Assembly: GCA_026983775.1 (NCBI GenBank) | Contig: JALSTK010000160.1 | Location: forward strand, 1-32,385 | Direction of reading: 5' to 3' | Source: Calditrichia bacterium | Lineage (GTDB): Bacteria > Calditrichota > Calditrichia > Calditrichales > Calditrichaceae | Length of the DNA: 32,385 bases | Shown here: one piece after another, positions 8,479-16,077 of the stretch | Numbering within the stretch: the stretch's first letter is position 1 | Layout: each line of letters begins with the position of its first letter | Notes under the pieces: model-generated | What the model was told of the DNA's origin: nothing | What the model saw: only the letters and a program-made list of their open reading frames with translations | Databases searched by the model: none | Position numbers and translations under genes: made by a program

Positions 8479-8507
8479 TTGATTCATAAAGAGTATATTT
8501 ATACATT
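8479..8507 (+). promoter_or_regulatory. Candidate sigma-70-type promoter for the EVE/mevalonate operon
   Basis: TTGATT (8479-8484) and TACATT (8502-8507) are separated by 17 bases and lie 72 bases before the EVE gene. Each hexamer matches four of six consensus positions, and the spacing equals that of the two stronger promoters at 12359-12387 and 12885-12913. The rest of 8454-8579 shows nothing else. Confidence 0.4.
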
Positions 8508-8579
8508 TGCCTGCAAAAATTTAGCCGGTTATGGAACGAGCGACAAATAAGGATCAAGTCTACCCCCAAGGAAAATTGC

Positions 8580-9053
8580 ATGGCCTACTGGTTGATGAAA
8601 ACGGAACCAAGAACCTATTCCTGGCAGGACCTTCTGAATGAAAAAGATAAGACTACCCAATGGGAAGGTGTGCGCAATTATCAGGCCCGTAATTTTATGC
8701 GTGACCGGATGAGAAAGGGTGATCGGGTTTTTATTTATCATAGCGTAGTCAAACCCATGGCAATCATGGGAATAGCGCAAATTGTAAGGGAAGGTTACCC
8801 CGATTATTTTGCGTTTGATTCCACCTCCAGGTATTATGACCCCAACAGCCTGAAGCAAAATCCCCGCTGGTATATGGTAGATATACAGGCCCGGTTTGAA
8901 TTTAAAAATCCCATTACACTGGACAGATTAAAAGGAATTCCGGGGTTGGAGAATATGATGCTGCTGCAAAAGGGTAGCCGCTTATCGGTTCAGCCCGTTG
9001 GCGATAAAGAATGGAACCTAATCTGTAATTTGGAACAATATATACCCGTCTAA
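8580..9053 (+). CDS. EVE-domain (PUA-like) protein
   Basis: The 157-residue protein is a single EVE domain, a member of the PUA-like fold. Typical markers are the opening '[17 protein letters not shown]', the '[28 protein letters not shown]' region (residues about 28-55) and 'PRWYMVDIQ'. EVE proteins are related to modified-base readers and to the eukaryotic THYN1 family; most free-standing bacterial ones have no proven substrate, with binding to modified DNA or RNA bases the usual hypothesis. Length matches single-domain bacterial members. The start is preceded by AAGGA. It is the first gene of a close-packed run with the HMG-CoA synthase (16-base gap), but nothing links its function to isoprenoid synthesis beyond co-transcription. 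Confidence 0.93.
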   Translation: MAYWLMKTEPRTYSWQDLLNEKDKTTQWEGVRNYQARNFMRDRMRKGDRVFIYHSVVKPMAIMGIAQIVREGYPDYFAFDSTSRYYDPNSLKQNPRWYMVDIQARFEFKNPITLDRLKGIPGLENMMLLQKGSRLSVQPVGDKEWNLICNLEQYIPV

Positions 9054-9069
9054 ATCAGGAAATTCGTAT

Positions 9070-10134
9070 ATGAACAGGATAATGAAGCCACTTAAACCGG
9101 TTGGAATTATTGGGTATGGAGCCTATGTCCCAGCTTATCGCCTTTCTGCTAAAGAAATTTCACGTGTTTGGCGTAATGGCCAGGATAGGAACTATCTGCC
9201 GATCAAACAGAAAAGCGTACCCGGGCCGGATGAAGATACTATAACCATGTCCATTGAGGCCTCGAAGAATGCTTTATTACGGGCGGAAATCGATGCCGAT
9301 CGCATCCGGGCCGTCTGGGTTGGCTCGGAATCTCATCCATACACGGTAAAACCGAGCGGCACGGTTCTGGCCCAGGTGCTGGGGATTTATCCCGATACAG
9401 TCGCTGGAGATCTGGAATTTGCCTGTAAAGCGGGTACCGAAGCCATGCAGGCGGCAATTGGATTTGTCGGATCGGGAATGGCGGAATATGCCCTGGCTCT
9501 TGGTACGGATACGGCCCAGGGCAGACCGGGGGATGCTTTGGAATATACGGCAGCGGCGGGTGGAGCCGCTTTTATCCTTGGACCCGCCGAACAGGCGGCC
9601 GCCGTACTGGAGGGTAGCTATAGCTTTGTTACGGATACACCGGATTTTTTCCGTAGGGCCTATCAGCACTATCCGGAACACGGAAATCGATTTACCGGTG
9701 ATCTGGCCTATTTTCTTCATATTCGCAGCGCAGTGAATACCTTGATGGAAGAACTGAATTTACAACCGAACGATTTTGACGCCGTTGTCTTTCATCAACC
9801 CAATGTAAAATTTCCCAGAAAAAAGGCCGAAGACCTTGGTTTTACCACGGATCAGTTAAAGGATGGACTGCTGGTAGATTATGTGGGTAATACGTATGCC
9901 GGTTCGTCCGTTTTAGGTTTTACGGCTGTTTTGGATAAAGCCCGGCCCGGTGATCGCATTTTATTGGCCAGTTTTGGCAGTGGCGCCGGCAGCGATGCCT
10001 TTAGTTTTGTGATTCATGATAAAATCACCGAAATTCAATCCAAGGCGCCGCAGACAATGCAATATGTCCGGCGTGAAAAACAAATAGATTATGCCAGCTA
10101 TGCCCGGTGGCGTAAAAAAATCAGGATGCAGTAG
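9070..10134 (+). CDS. Hydroxymethylglutaryl-CoA synthase, archaeal-type
   Basis: The enzyme condenses acetoacetyl-CoA with acetyl-CoA to form HMG-CoA, the second step of the mevalonate route. The 354-residue protein has the expected catalytic triad: E87 in VGSESHP, C119 in [12 protein letters not shown] and H242 in [12 protein letters not shown]. It lacks the extra insertions and C-terminal extension of the eukaryotic/Gram-positive enzyme. The N-terminal '[15 protein letters not shown]', the [10 protein letters not shown] motif and the short length match the archaeal subfamily. The following genes are an archaeal-type thiolase and a DUF35 protein, the known partners of this subfamily in a substrate-channelling complex. 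Start is ATG 9070 (AGGA ten bases upstream); ATG 9082 is a possible alternative. Confidence 0.92.
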   Translation: MNRIMKPLKPVGIIGYGAYVPAYRLSAKEISRVWRNGQDRNYLPIKQKSVPGPDEDTITMSIEASKNALLRAEIDADRIRAVWVGSESHPYTVKPSGTVLAQVLGIYPDTVAGDLEFACKAGTEAMQAAIGFVGSGMAEYALALGTDTAQGRPGDALEYTAAAGGAAFILGPAEQAAAVLEGSYSFVTDTPDFFRRAYQHYPEHGNRFTGDLAYFLHIRSAVNTLMEELNLQPNDFDAVVFHQPNVKFPRKKAEDLGFTTDQLKDGLLVDYVGNTYAGSSVLGFTAVLDKARPGDRILLASFGSGAGSDAFSFVIHDKITEIQSKAPQTMQYVRREKQIDYASYARWRKKIRMQ

Positions 10135-10154
10135 TGAAAAAGAAAGATGCGTAA

Positions 10155-11306
10155 ATGAGAAAAGTTGCGATTATTGGTCTGGGACAGACGCCGGTTCGGG
10201 AACACTGGGACTATTCAATTCGTCAGCTGGCGGTTCAGGCCCTGACGGAAGCTATGAAAGATGCCGGTCGGAGCAACCTCGATGCCTTGTTTGTCGGCAA
10301 TATGCTCAGCGGTGCCCTGGCAGAACAGGAACATCTGGGGGCGTTGATTGCCGATTATGCCGGATATGCCGGTATAGAAGCTGTAAAAATAGAAGCAGCT
10401 TGTGCCTCCGGAGGTGCCGCGGTTCGTCAGGCCGTTCTGGCCGTTGCTTCCGGTCAGGTAGACACAGCGGCAGCCGTTGGCGTAGAGAAATTGACGGAGT
10501 TCTCGGGAAAATTTACCAGTAAGGGATTGGCCACTGCCGCAGATGCGGATTATGAGGCTTCGATCGGATTGAGCTTTGCCGCTCTTAATGCCCTGATGAT
10601 GCAGCGCTATATGTATGAATATAAAGTACCGAAGGATGATTTTGCCGTTTTTCCGATCAATGCCCACCATAATGCCCGTTTTAATCCAAACGCGATGTTC
10701 CAGTATGATATAACATTGCGCCAGTATCGGAAAGCCAAGCCTATTGCCGATCCGATAAATTTACTCGATTCCAGTCCTATCTCAGACGGGGCGGCTGCTT
10801 TAATCATTGTACCGCTTGATAAAGTAAAAGGGCAGGACAATGCGGTGGAAGTGGTCGCTTGTGAAATGGCCACAGATACCCTCGATTTGGCCAATCGAAA
10901 GAATGCAGTTTGGTTAAAGGCAGCCGAAAAAAGTTCAAAAAAGGCTTACTCCGTGGCCGGAGTCGGTCCGGGTGATATAGACCTTTTCGAAATGCATGAT
11001 GCCTTCAGTATCGTGTCCGTCTTAAGTTTGGAAGCATGTGGATTTAGCGAAGCGGGACAAACTTTAAAAAAAGCGAATGAAGGATACTTTAAGATAGATG
11101 GTCAATTGCCGGTTAGCACGATGGGTGGTTTAAAAGGAAGGGGACATCCGGTTGGAGCTACAGGCGTTTATCAGATTTTGGAAGCCGCCATGCAGATTCG
11201 GCAGGAGGCTCCCGGTAACATTCAAGTGCCTGATGTGCGCTATGCCATGGCGCAGAATATCGGGGGCAGCGGAGCCACGATTGTAACCACCATATTGAGC
11301 AAGTAG
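10155..11306 (+). CDS. Acetoacetyl-CoA thiolase (archaeal/SCP2-like subfamily)
   Basis: The product condenses two acetyl-CoA to acetoacetyl-CoA and most likely feeds the adjoining HMG-CoA synthase directly. The 383-residue protein carries nucleophile C83 in EAACASGGAA, H281 in FEMHDAF and H331 in KGRGHPVGATG. The second catalytic cysteine of classical biosynthetic thiolases (CxG near the C-terminus) is replaced: the segment reads QN368-IGGSGAT. That is the pattern of the SCP2-like/archaeal thiolases rather than of PhaA/AtoB. The gene lies between HMG-CoA synthase (20-base gap) and DUF35 (12-base gap), the arrangement found in archaeal operons. A degradative thiolase is the main alternative, but the context argues against it. 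Confidence 0.91.
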   Translation: MRKVAIIGLGQTPVREHWDYSIRQLAVQALTEAMKDAGRSNLDALFVGNMLSGALAEQEHLGALIADYAGYAGIEAVKIEAACASGGAAVRQAVLAVASGQVDTAAAVGVEKLTEFSGKFTSKGLATAADADYEASIGLSFAALNALMMQRYMYEYKVPKDDFAVFPINAHHNARFNPNAMFQYDITLRQYRKAKPIADPINLLDSSPISDGAAALIIVPLDKVKGQDNAVEVVACEMATDTLDLANRKNAVWLKAAEKSSKKAYSVAGVGPGDIDLFEMHDAFSIVSVLSLEACGFSEAGQTLKKANEGYFKIDGQLPVSTMGGLKGRGHPVGATGVYQILEAAMQIRQEAPGNIQVPDVRYAMAQNIGGSGATIVTTILSK

Positions 11307-11318
11307 GAGTTAATTAGA

Positions 11319-11729
11319 ATGGATATACCGCGCTATTGGCGTTTAAGAAATCAACGCTATCGTCTGGAAGGAAGTAGATGTAAAGAATGCGGATCGATCT
11401 GTTTCCCGCCGCGCTTCCTTTGTCCCCATTGTAAAAGTGCCGAAATGGAGCCTTATGAGCTGAAAGGCAGAGGTAAGATTTATAGTTATACCATCATTCA
11501 CCAGGCTCCGGATATATTCGATAAAAATGTACCCTATACCGTGGCTCTAATTGATCTGGAAGAGGGGGCCCGAATTACTGCTCAATTAACGGATATTGAT
11601 CCAGATGATGTTTCGATCGGCATGCCGGTAGAAATGGTCATTCGTAAAATTTATGAAGACGGGGAGAACGGTCCGATTCAATACGGCTACAAATTCCGGC
11701 CGATTCTCTTTACGGATGCGGGATCATAA
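11319..11729 (+). CDS. DUF35 OB-fold/zinc-ribbon protein bridging thiolase and HMG-CoA synthase
   Basis: The 136-residue protein has an N-terminal rubredoxin-like zinc ribbon with cysteines C21, C24, C35 and C38 (CKEC and CPHC knuckles, with an extra C28 between). An OB-fold follows: 'GRGKIYSYTIIHQAPDIF', 'VPYTVALIDLEEGARITAQL', 'IGMPVEMVI'. In methanogenic archaea the homologous protein holds thiolase and HMG-CoA synthase together and completes a shared CoA-binding channel. The gene order here is synthase, thiolase, DUF35, so the same role is inferred. GGAG precedes the start, and only five bases separate its stop from the next gene. Confidence 0.92.
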   Translation: MDIPRYWRLRNQRYRLEGSRCKECGSICFPPRFLCPHCKSAEMEPYELKGRGKIYSYTIIHQAPDIFDKNVPYTVALIDLEEGARITAQLTDIDPDDVSIGMPVEMVIRKIYEDGENGPIQYGYKFRPILFTDAGS

Positions 11730-11734
11730 GTATA

Positions 11735-12238
11735 ATGGAAGGAAACATCCCCCTACCGAATAATACAGAACGGTTATCGAAAGAAATTTTCTACGATCTT
11801 ATTGTGCGCCAAATCGAATCCCTACTAAGTAATGAACGCGATCCCATAGCCAATATGGCCAATGTAGCCGCCTTTTTGTATGAGTCACTTGAAGAGGTTA
11901 ACTGGACAGGATTTTATCGTTTCATAAAGAATGAATTACTTTTGGGCCCCTTCCAGGGCAGAGTAGCCTGCGTACATATCGGAATGGGTTCAGGGGTTTG
12001 CGGTACTGCGGCCGTGCGCAGAAAAACGCTGATTGTTGCCAATGTCCATGAATTTTCGGGACACATCGCTTGCGATACGGCCTCCAATTCCGAAATTGTG
12101 ATTCCAATGGTTAAAAATAAGAAACTGATCGGTGTGTTGGATGTAGATAGTCCGCAATTCAATCGGTTCGATGATGGGGATGCTAAGGGGTTGGAAAGGG
12201 TTGTAAAAATATTATTGGATCATACGGCCTTCAAATAA
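11735..12238 (+). CDS. msrC: Free methionine-R-sulfoxide reductase (GAF-domain fRMsr)
   Basis: The enzyme reduces free methionine-R-sulfoxide in the cytoplasm with thioredoxin as electron donor. The 167-residue protein is one GAF domain with the family hallmarks: NWTGFYR, LLGPFQGRVACVHI, GSGVCGTAA, and 'HIACD.ASNSEIVIPM'. The three redox cysteines are at C79, C89 and C113. The length is normal. It is the last gene of the operon carrying the mevalonate trio, with a five-base gap from DUF35, and ends directly at a bidirectional terminator whose A-run overlaps the stop codon. A functional link to isoprenoid synthesis is not obvious; co-transcription may simply be genomic economy. Confidence 0.93.
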   Translation: MEGNIPLPNNTERLSKEIFYDLIVRQIESLLSNERDPIANMANVAAFLYESLEEVNWTGFYRFIKNELLLGPFQGRVACVHIGMGSGVCGTAAVRRKTLIVANVHEFSGHIACDTASNSEIVIPMVKNKKLIGVLDVDSPQFNRFDDGDAKGLERVVKILLDHTAFK

Positions 12239-12266
12239 AAAAGCCGCAAAAAATTGCGGCTTTTTT
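12237..12266. terminator. Bidirectional terminator between fRMsr (+) and tRNA-Ala (-)
   Basis: An 11-bp stem with GCCGC core (12239-12249 with 12254-12264) closes an AAAA loop. It is flanked by A6 (12237-12242) on the left and T6 (12261-12266) on the right, so it has a U-tract in both directions. The hairpin begins inside the fRMsr stop codon and lies one base from the 3' end of the tRNA. Confidence 0.9.
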
Positions 12267-12267
12267 G

Positions 12268-12340
<73 letters not shown>

Positions 12341-12358
12341 GCTCGAATTAAGGTGCCA

Positions 12359-12387
12359 AATATAAGAGTTTTCGCTTCCTGAGTCAA
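12359..12387 (-). promoter_or_regulatory. Sigma-70-type promoter of tRNA-Ala
   Basis: Read on the reverse strand, TTGACT (12387-12382) and TATATT (12364-12359) are exactly 17 bases apart. The -10 box ends 18 bases before the tRNA 5' end. The hexamers and spacing are identical to those of the suf promoter at 12885-12913. Confidence 0.85.
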
Positions 12388-12404
12388 CACCTTCCCGCCA
12401 TATT

Positions 12405-12713
12405 TTAATTTGTATTGATATATATAATTCGATCGGCACCGGACTTTAATTGTTCTAATGAGGCTTTACTGGAGAAAATAATATCCGTCGAAAACGGGAT
12501 ACCGTGACGATTGGCATCAATAGCATTGGCATAAAAAGTGACATTGGGATTGTAAATCAAGTCCCAGAGTTCGGTATTCATCCAGGCGACTCCTTCACCT
12601 ATAAGATAAACCTGTACTCGCTCATTATTCAGAATAGATTCGGAAAACAAGGTTTTAATTTGTCGGGCGTGCTTCGAGGAAGGCCCGGATTGGATGATTA
12701 AAAGTTTTTGCAT
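12405..12713 (-). CDS. DsrE-like small protein
   Basis: The 102-residue reverse-strand protein reads as a small alpha/beta domain: 'KLLIIQSGPSS..ARQIKTLFSES', 'RVQVYLIGEGVAWM', 'NVTFYANAIDANRHGI', 'ADRIIYINTN'. The 'YLIGEGVAW' strand-turn and the following strand that normally carries the active cysteine resemble the DsrE/TusD sulfur-relay superfamily. No cysteine is present anywhere in this protein, so persulfide carriage is unlikely and the function is unknown. It lies on the same strand as the tRNA gene but upstream of that gene's own promoter. Its own promoter would lie in 12714-12800; a weak TTGTGA-N18-TAAAAT pair is visible on the reverse strand there. The family call is by fold resemblance only. 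Confidence 0.6.
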   Translation of the reverse strand: MQKLLIIQSGPSSKHARQIKTLFSESILNNERVQVYLIGEGVAWMNTELWDLIYNPNVTFYANAIDANRHGIPFSTDIIFSSKASLEQLKSGADRIIYINTN

Positions 12714-12884
12714 GACTGGTTCTGTTATTTTAATTTACTGTAAAAAAAACTCACAATCGTACAGATGCTATCTTTTCCCCGCGTATTCAAACGCACTTAA
12801 GACGATTCATCCGTTTTATATACAAGATGTATGCCACTTTCAAAAGCCAAATGATAAATTCTCTGAAATTAAATTTGAAAAGAC

Positions 12885-12913
12885 TTGACTGCCCCTGATT
12901 TCGTCTTTATATT
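12885..12913 (+). promoter_or_regulatory. Sigma-70-type promoter of the suf operon
   Basis: TTGACT (12885-12890), a 17-base spacer and TATATT (12908-12913) form a near-consensus promoter 78 bases before the Rrf2 start codon. No gene is seen in the rest of the divergent region 12714-12884. Confidence 0.85.
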
Positions 12914-12914
12914 T

Positions 12915-12953
12915 GTCGCGATTTAAATACGATCAATTTAGTCGCATTTAAAA
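12915..12953 (+). promoter_or_regulatory. Candidate operator: direct repeats over the suf transcription start
   Basis: GTCGCGATTTAAA (12915-12927) and GTCGCATTTAAAA (12941-12953) are near-identical direct repeats, 26 bases start to start, beginning directly after the -10 box and covering the expected transcription start. A repressor bound here would block initiation. Autoregulation by the Rrf2 protein encoded next is the natural inference, although the repeats do not match the known IscR type 1 or type 2 sites. Confidence 0.55.
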
Positions 12954-12991
12954 ATTTTTATGGATATATTGGCTAAATCAGGTTCGATTGT

Positions 12992-13453
12992 ATGCTGAAG
13001 TTTAATAAAAAAGTGGAATACGCTCTGATTGCCATGTTGGAGATGGCTCAGCAGGCAAATGCGAATGAGCTGATTACTGCCAAATCGGTCTCATCCAGAT
13101 ACCATATTCCTCAGGAAATAATGGGAAAAGTGTTACAAACCCTGGTGAAGGGTGGCTTGCTTCTGTCGGTTCAGGGGGTTAAAGGCGGTTACACCTTGGC
13201 CACGCATCCGGACCGGGTAAGTATCTGGCAGGTTGTTCAGGCTATCGAGGGACCGGTCACTTTGGTGACCTGTATCGGTCCCGATAAACACTATTGCCAG
13301 CAGTATGAGTATTGCAATATCCGTACACCGTTAACCATTATTCAAGATAAGTTGGAAGAATATTTCTCGGATATGAAATTATCTGATGTACAACAAATTT
13401 ACCGCAATCAGGAACATGCCAATGTTTCCGATTCGGTTGGAATGAGTTGCTAA
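12992..13453 (+). CDS. Rrf2-family Fe-S-sensing transcriptional regulator of the suf operon
   Basis: The 153-residue protein is an Rrf2/IscR/SufR-type regulator. The N-terminal winged helix ('NKKVEYALIAMLEMAQ', 'ITAKSVSSRYHIPQEIMGKVLQTLVKGGLL', wing 'GVKGGYTLA') binds DNA. A cysteine cluster C94-x7-C102-x5-C108 is placed to ligate an iron-sulfur cluster, so it can sense cluster status. It is the first gene of the suf operon, only 18 bases before the DUF59 gene, behind a promoter with repeated sequences over the start site. Negative autoregulation in response to cluster supply is inferred. It cannot be called IscR or SufR strictly without phylogeny. Confidence 0.92.
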   Translation: MLKFNKKVEYALIAMLEMAQQANANELITAKSVSSRYHIPQEIMGKVLQTLVKGGLLLSVQGVKGGYTLATHPDRVSIWQVVQAIEGPVTLVTCIGPDKHYCQQYEYCNIRTPLTIIQDKLEEYFSDMKLSDVQQIYRNQEHANVSDSVGMSC

Positions 13454-13471
13454 TTTAACGGCGAAGTAGAT

Positions 13472-13777
13472 ATGACCGAGAGTGAGCAGGAAATCCTATA
13501 TTACTTAAAAAAAGTCTACGATCCGGAAATTCGGGTAAATATTGTGGACCTGGGTTTAATTTACAGTGTTGCCCTCGATGAAGAAGGACATTTGAAGATA
13601 ATAATGACGCTTACCGCGCCCGGTTGTCCGGTAAGCGATCAAATTATGAATGATATTCGTATGCAGGCGGGTAAACATCAAGATGTGAAAGATATCGAAG
13701 TTGAGCTAGTCTGGGATCCTCCCTGGAACCGGGATATGATGAGTGACGAAGCGAAGCTTATGCTTGGTTATCTTTAG
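13472..13777 (+). CDS. DUF59 (MIP18/SufT-like) Fe-S assembly factor, copy 1
   Basis: The 101-residue protein is a single DUF59/MIP18 domain with the motifs YDPEI (residues 16-20), 'VDLGLIYSV' and the conserved reactive cysteine C52 in LTAPGCPVSDQI. It ends with VWDPPWN and 'MLGYL'. DUF59 proteins such as SufT, and the eukaryotic CIA factor, help mature or traffic Fe-S clusters to target proteins. Its position between the regulator and sufB supports that role. A second DUF59 gene lies at 17907-18248 with the same ending. Length is typical for the minimal domain. Confidence 0.92.
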   Translation: MTESEQEILYYLKKVYDPEIRVNIVDLGLIYSVALDEEGHLKIIMTLTAPGCPVSDQIMNDIRMQAGKHQDVKDIEVELVWDPPWNRDMMSDEAKLMLGYL

Positions 13778-13833
13778 AGGTTTAAAAAAGCGTAACTATT
13801 TAGTAGTAACTTATATAAATTTGGGAAGGTAGT

Positions 13834-15279
13834 ATGAGTACAGAAACCGAACGTATTGAAAAGATGGCTAACCGGGAATACCGCTATGGCTTCATTACGG
13901 ATATAGAAACCGATTCCTTACCTGCCGGTTTAAATGAAGATATTATTCGGGCTCTCTCGGCCAAGAAAAAAGAACCGGAATGGTTGTTGGAATGGCGCTT
14001 AAAAGCATATCGTTCCTGGCTAAAAATGGAAGAACCGCACTGGGCCCATATTCACTACGATCCCATTGACTATCAAAAAATTGTCTACTATTCGGCTCCT
14101 AAAAATAAGAAAAAATATGACAGTCTGGATGAGGTGGACCCCGAGCTTTTGCGTACCTATGAAAAGCTTGGTATTCCCCTGGAAGAACAAAAAGTATTGG
14201 CCGGGGTTGCGGTCGACGCCGTATTTGATAGTGTTTCCGTGGCGACTACCTTCAAGGAAAAATTATCGGAGCTGGGCATCATTTTCTGTTCTTTCTCCGA
14301 AGCCGTTCGCAATCATCCGGAGTTGGTACGGAAGTATTTAGGGTCGGTTGTTCCCCCCAATGATAATTTTTTCGCCGCTCTGAATTCAGCCGTTTTTAGT
14401 GACGGTTCCTTTGTGTATATCCCCAAAGGGGTGCGCTGTCCTATGGAACTTTCCACTTATTTCCGTATTAACGCCGCCGATACCGGACAATTCGAACGCA
14501 CCTTAATCATTGCCGATGAAGACAGCTATGTGAGCTATCTGGAAGGTTGCACCGCTCCGCAACGGGATGAAAACCAATTACATGCCGCGGTAGTGGAACT
14601 GGTATCGCATCGTAATGCATATCTGAAATATTCAACCGTACAGAATTGGTATCCGGGTGATAAAGAGGGTAAGGGCGGCATATATAATTTTGTTACCAAA
14701 CGCGGAATTTGCAAGGAAGAAAATGCTAAAATTTCGTGGACTCAGGTGGAAACCGGTTCTGCTATCACCTGGAAATATCCCAGTGTCATCTTAAAAGGGG
14801 ATCATAGTGTGGGAGAATTCTATTCCGTGGCCATGACCAATAACTATCAGCAAGCGGATACTGGAACTAAAATGATCCATTTGGGAAGGAATACGCGTAG
14901 TACTATTGTTTCCAAAGGGATTTCAGCCGGAAAAAGTAATAATTCCTATCGGGGACTGGTGAAAATAGGAAAGAATGCTGAAAACAGCCGAAATTATTCA
15001 CAATGTGATTCGCTTCTGATCGGTGATCAGTGTGGTGCGCACACTTTTCCCTATATTGATATTCAGAATCCCACGGCGCAGATGGAACACGAGGCTACTA
15101 CTTCCAAAATCGGGGAAGACCAAATTTTCTATTTAAATCAACGCGGGATTTCTACGGAAGATGCCGTATCTATGATTGTAAACGGGTATTGCAAGGAAGT
15201 TTTTCGTGAATTACCCATGGAATTTGCTGTGGAAGCTCAAAATCTTTTAAATCTGAGTCTGGAAGGAAGTGTCGGTTAG
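13834..15279 (+). CDS. sufB: SufB, Fe-S scaffold subunit
   Basis: SufB is the core scaffold of the cytoplasmic SufBCD complex, on which Fe-S clusters are built from sulfur delivered by SufS/SufU. The 481-residue protein shows the family landmarks: '[40 protein letters not shown]' (around residues 173-210), YLEGCTAPQ, and the C-terminal '[22 protein letters not shown]' containing the cysteine implicated in cluster assembly. It ends with '...[12 protein letters not shown]'. Length is standard. The start has GGAAGG nine bases upstream. sufC follows within the same operon. Confidence 0.97.
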   Translation: MSTETERIEKMANREYRYGFITDIETDSLPAGLNEDIIRALSAKKKEPEWLLEWRLKAYRSWLKMEEPHWAHIHYDPIDYQKIVYYSAPKNKKKYDSLDEVDPELLRTYEKLGIPLEEQKVLAGVAVDAVFDSVSVATTFKEKLSELGIIFCSFSEAVRNHPELVRKYLGSVVPPNDNFFAALNSAVFSDGSFVYIPKGVRCPMELSTYFRINAADTGQFERTLIIADEDSYVSYLEGCTAPQRDENQLHAAVVELVSHRNAYLKYSTVQNWYPGDKEGKGGIYNFVTKRGICKEENAKISWTQVETGSAITWKYPSVILKGDHSVGEFYSVAMTNNYQQADTGTKMIHLGRNTRSTIVSKGISAGKSNNSYRGLVKIGKNAENSRNYSQCDSLLIGDQCGAHTFPYIDIQNPTAQMEHEATTSKIGEDQIFYLNQRGISTEDAVSMIVNGYCKEVFRELPMEFAVEAQNLLNLSLEGSVG

Positions 15280-15333
15280 CGTATGAGCAGAATAACCGAA
15301 AGGACGTTATCAGTTGAAACGAATGGAGACATA

Positions 15334-16071
15334 ATGTTAGAAGTAAAAAACTTGCACGCCTCGATTGAAGGCAACGAAATTCTCAAAGGAATTGATCTGA
15401 AGATAAACCGTGGTGAAATTCATGCCATCATGGGGCCTAATGGGTCGGGAAAAAGTACTTTGGCCAATGTGCTGGCCGGAAAAGAGGAATATGAAGTCAC
15501 CCGGGGAGAAGTATTCTATAACGGTAAGAATCTACTGGAAATGGCGCCGGAAGAACGGGCCCGGGCCGGTATCTTTCTGGCATTTCAATATCCGGTGGAA
15601 ATCCCCGGTGTAACCAATATGTATTTTCTGAAAACCGCTTTAAACGAAAAAAGAAAATATCAGGGATTGGATGAGATCGATGCCGTTGATTTTCTGGCCC
15701 TGGTTCGCGAAAAAATGAAGGTTGTGGAAATGGATCAATCTTTACTGAATCGTCCGGTTAATGAAGGTTTCTCCGGTGGAGAAAAAAAGCGGAATGAAAT
15801 TTTCCAGATGGCTATTTTAGAACCCCGCCTGGGTATTTTGGATGAGACGGATTCCGGCCTGGATATCGATGCCCTGCGTATTGTTGCCAATGGGGTGAAT
15901 CAACTGCATGATAAGGATAAGTCGTTCCTGGTCGTAACCCATTACCAGCGATTATTAAACTATATTATACCGGATTATGTGCATGTCCTGTACAACGGCA
16001 AGATAGTCAAGTCCGGCGGTAAAGAATTGGCTCTGGAACTGGAAGATAAAGGATACGACTGGCTTAAATAA
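15334..16071 (+). CDS. sufC: SufC, ABC-type ATPase of the SUF system
   Basis: SufC hydrolyses ATP to drive conformational change in the SufBCD scaffold. The 245-residue protein has Walker A GPNGSGKST (residues 34-42), the SufC-specific signature GFSGGEKKRNE, and Walker B 'RLGILDETDSGLDID'. I chose ATG 15334 because the resulting N-terminus (MLEVKNLHASIEGNEIL) matches the family and GGAGAC lies just upstream. An in-frame ATG at 15283, four bases after the sufB stop, would add 17 residues without family support, though it cannot be excluded. Confidence 0.96.
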   Translation: MLEVKNLHASIEGNEILKGIDLKINRGEIHAIMGPNGSGKSTLANVLAGKEEYEVTRGEVFYNGKNLLEMAPEERARAGIFLAFQYPVEIPGVTNMYFLKTALNEKRKYQGLDEIDAVDFLALVREKMKVVEMDQSLLNRPVNEGFSGGEKKRNEIFQMAILEPRLGILDETDSGLDIDALRIVANGVNQLHDKDKSFLVVTHYQRLLNYIIPDYVHVLYNGKIVKSGGKELALELEDKGYDWLK

Positions 16072-16077
16072 GTAAAA

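Noticed and set aside
9277-9720. Long reverse-strand frame (147 codons) opposite the HMG-CoA synthase gene
   Set aside because: Low-complexity Arg/Ser-rich product antisense to a well-supported conserved enzyme; a codon-usage shadow.
10215-10670. Reverse-strand and +1 frames of about 150 codons opposite or within the thiolase gene
   Set aside because: Products lack any recognisable fold and lie fully inside the thiolase coding sequence.
12694-12888. 64-codon forward frame in the divergent region before the Rrf2 gene
   Set aside because: No ribosome-binding site, no family features, overlaps the start of the DsrE-like gene on the other strand and runs up to the suf promoter.
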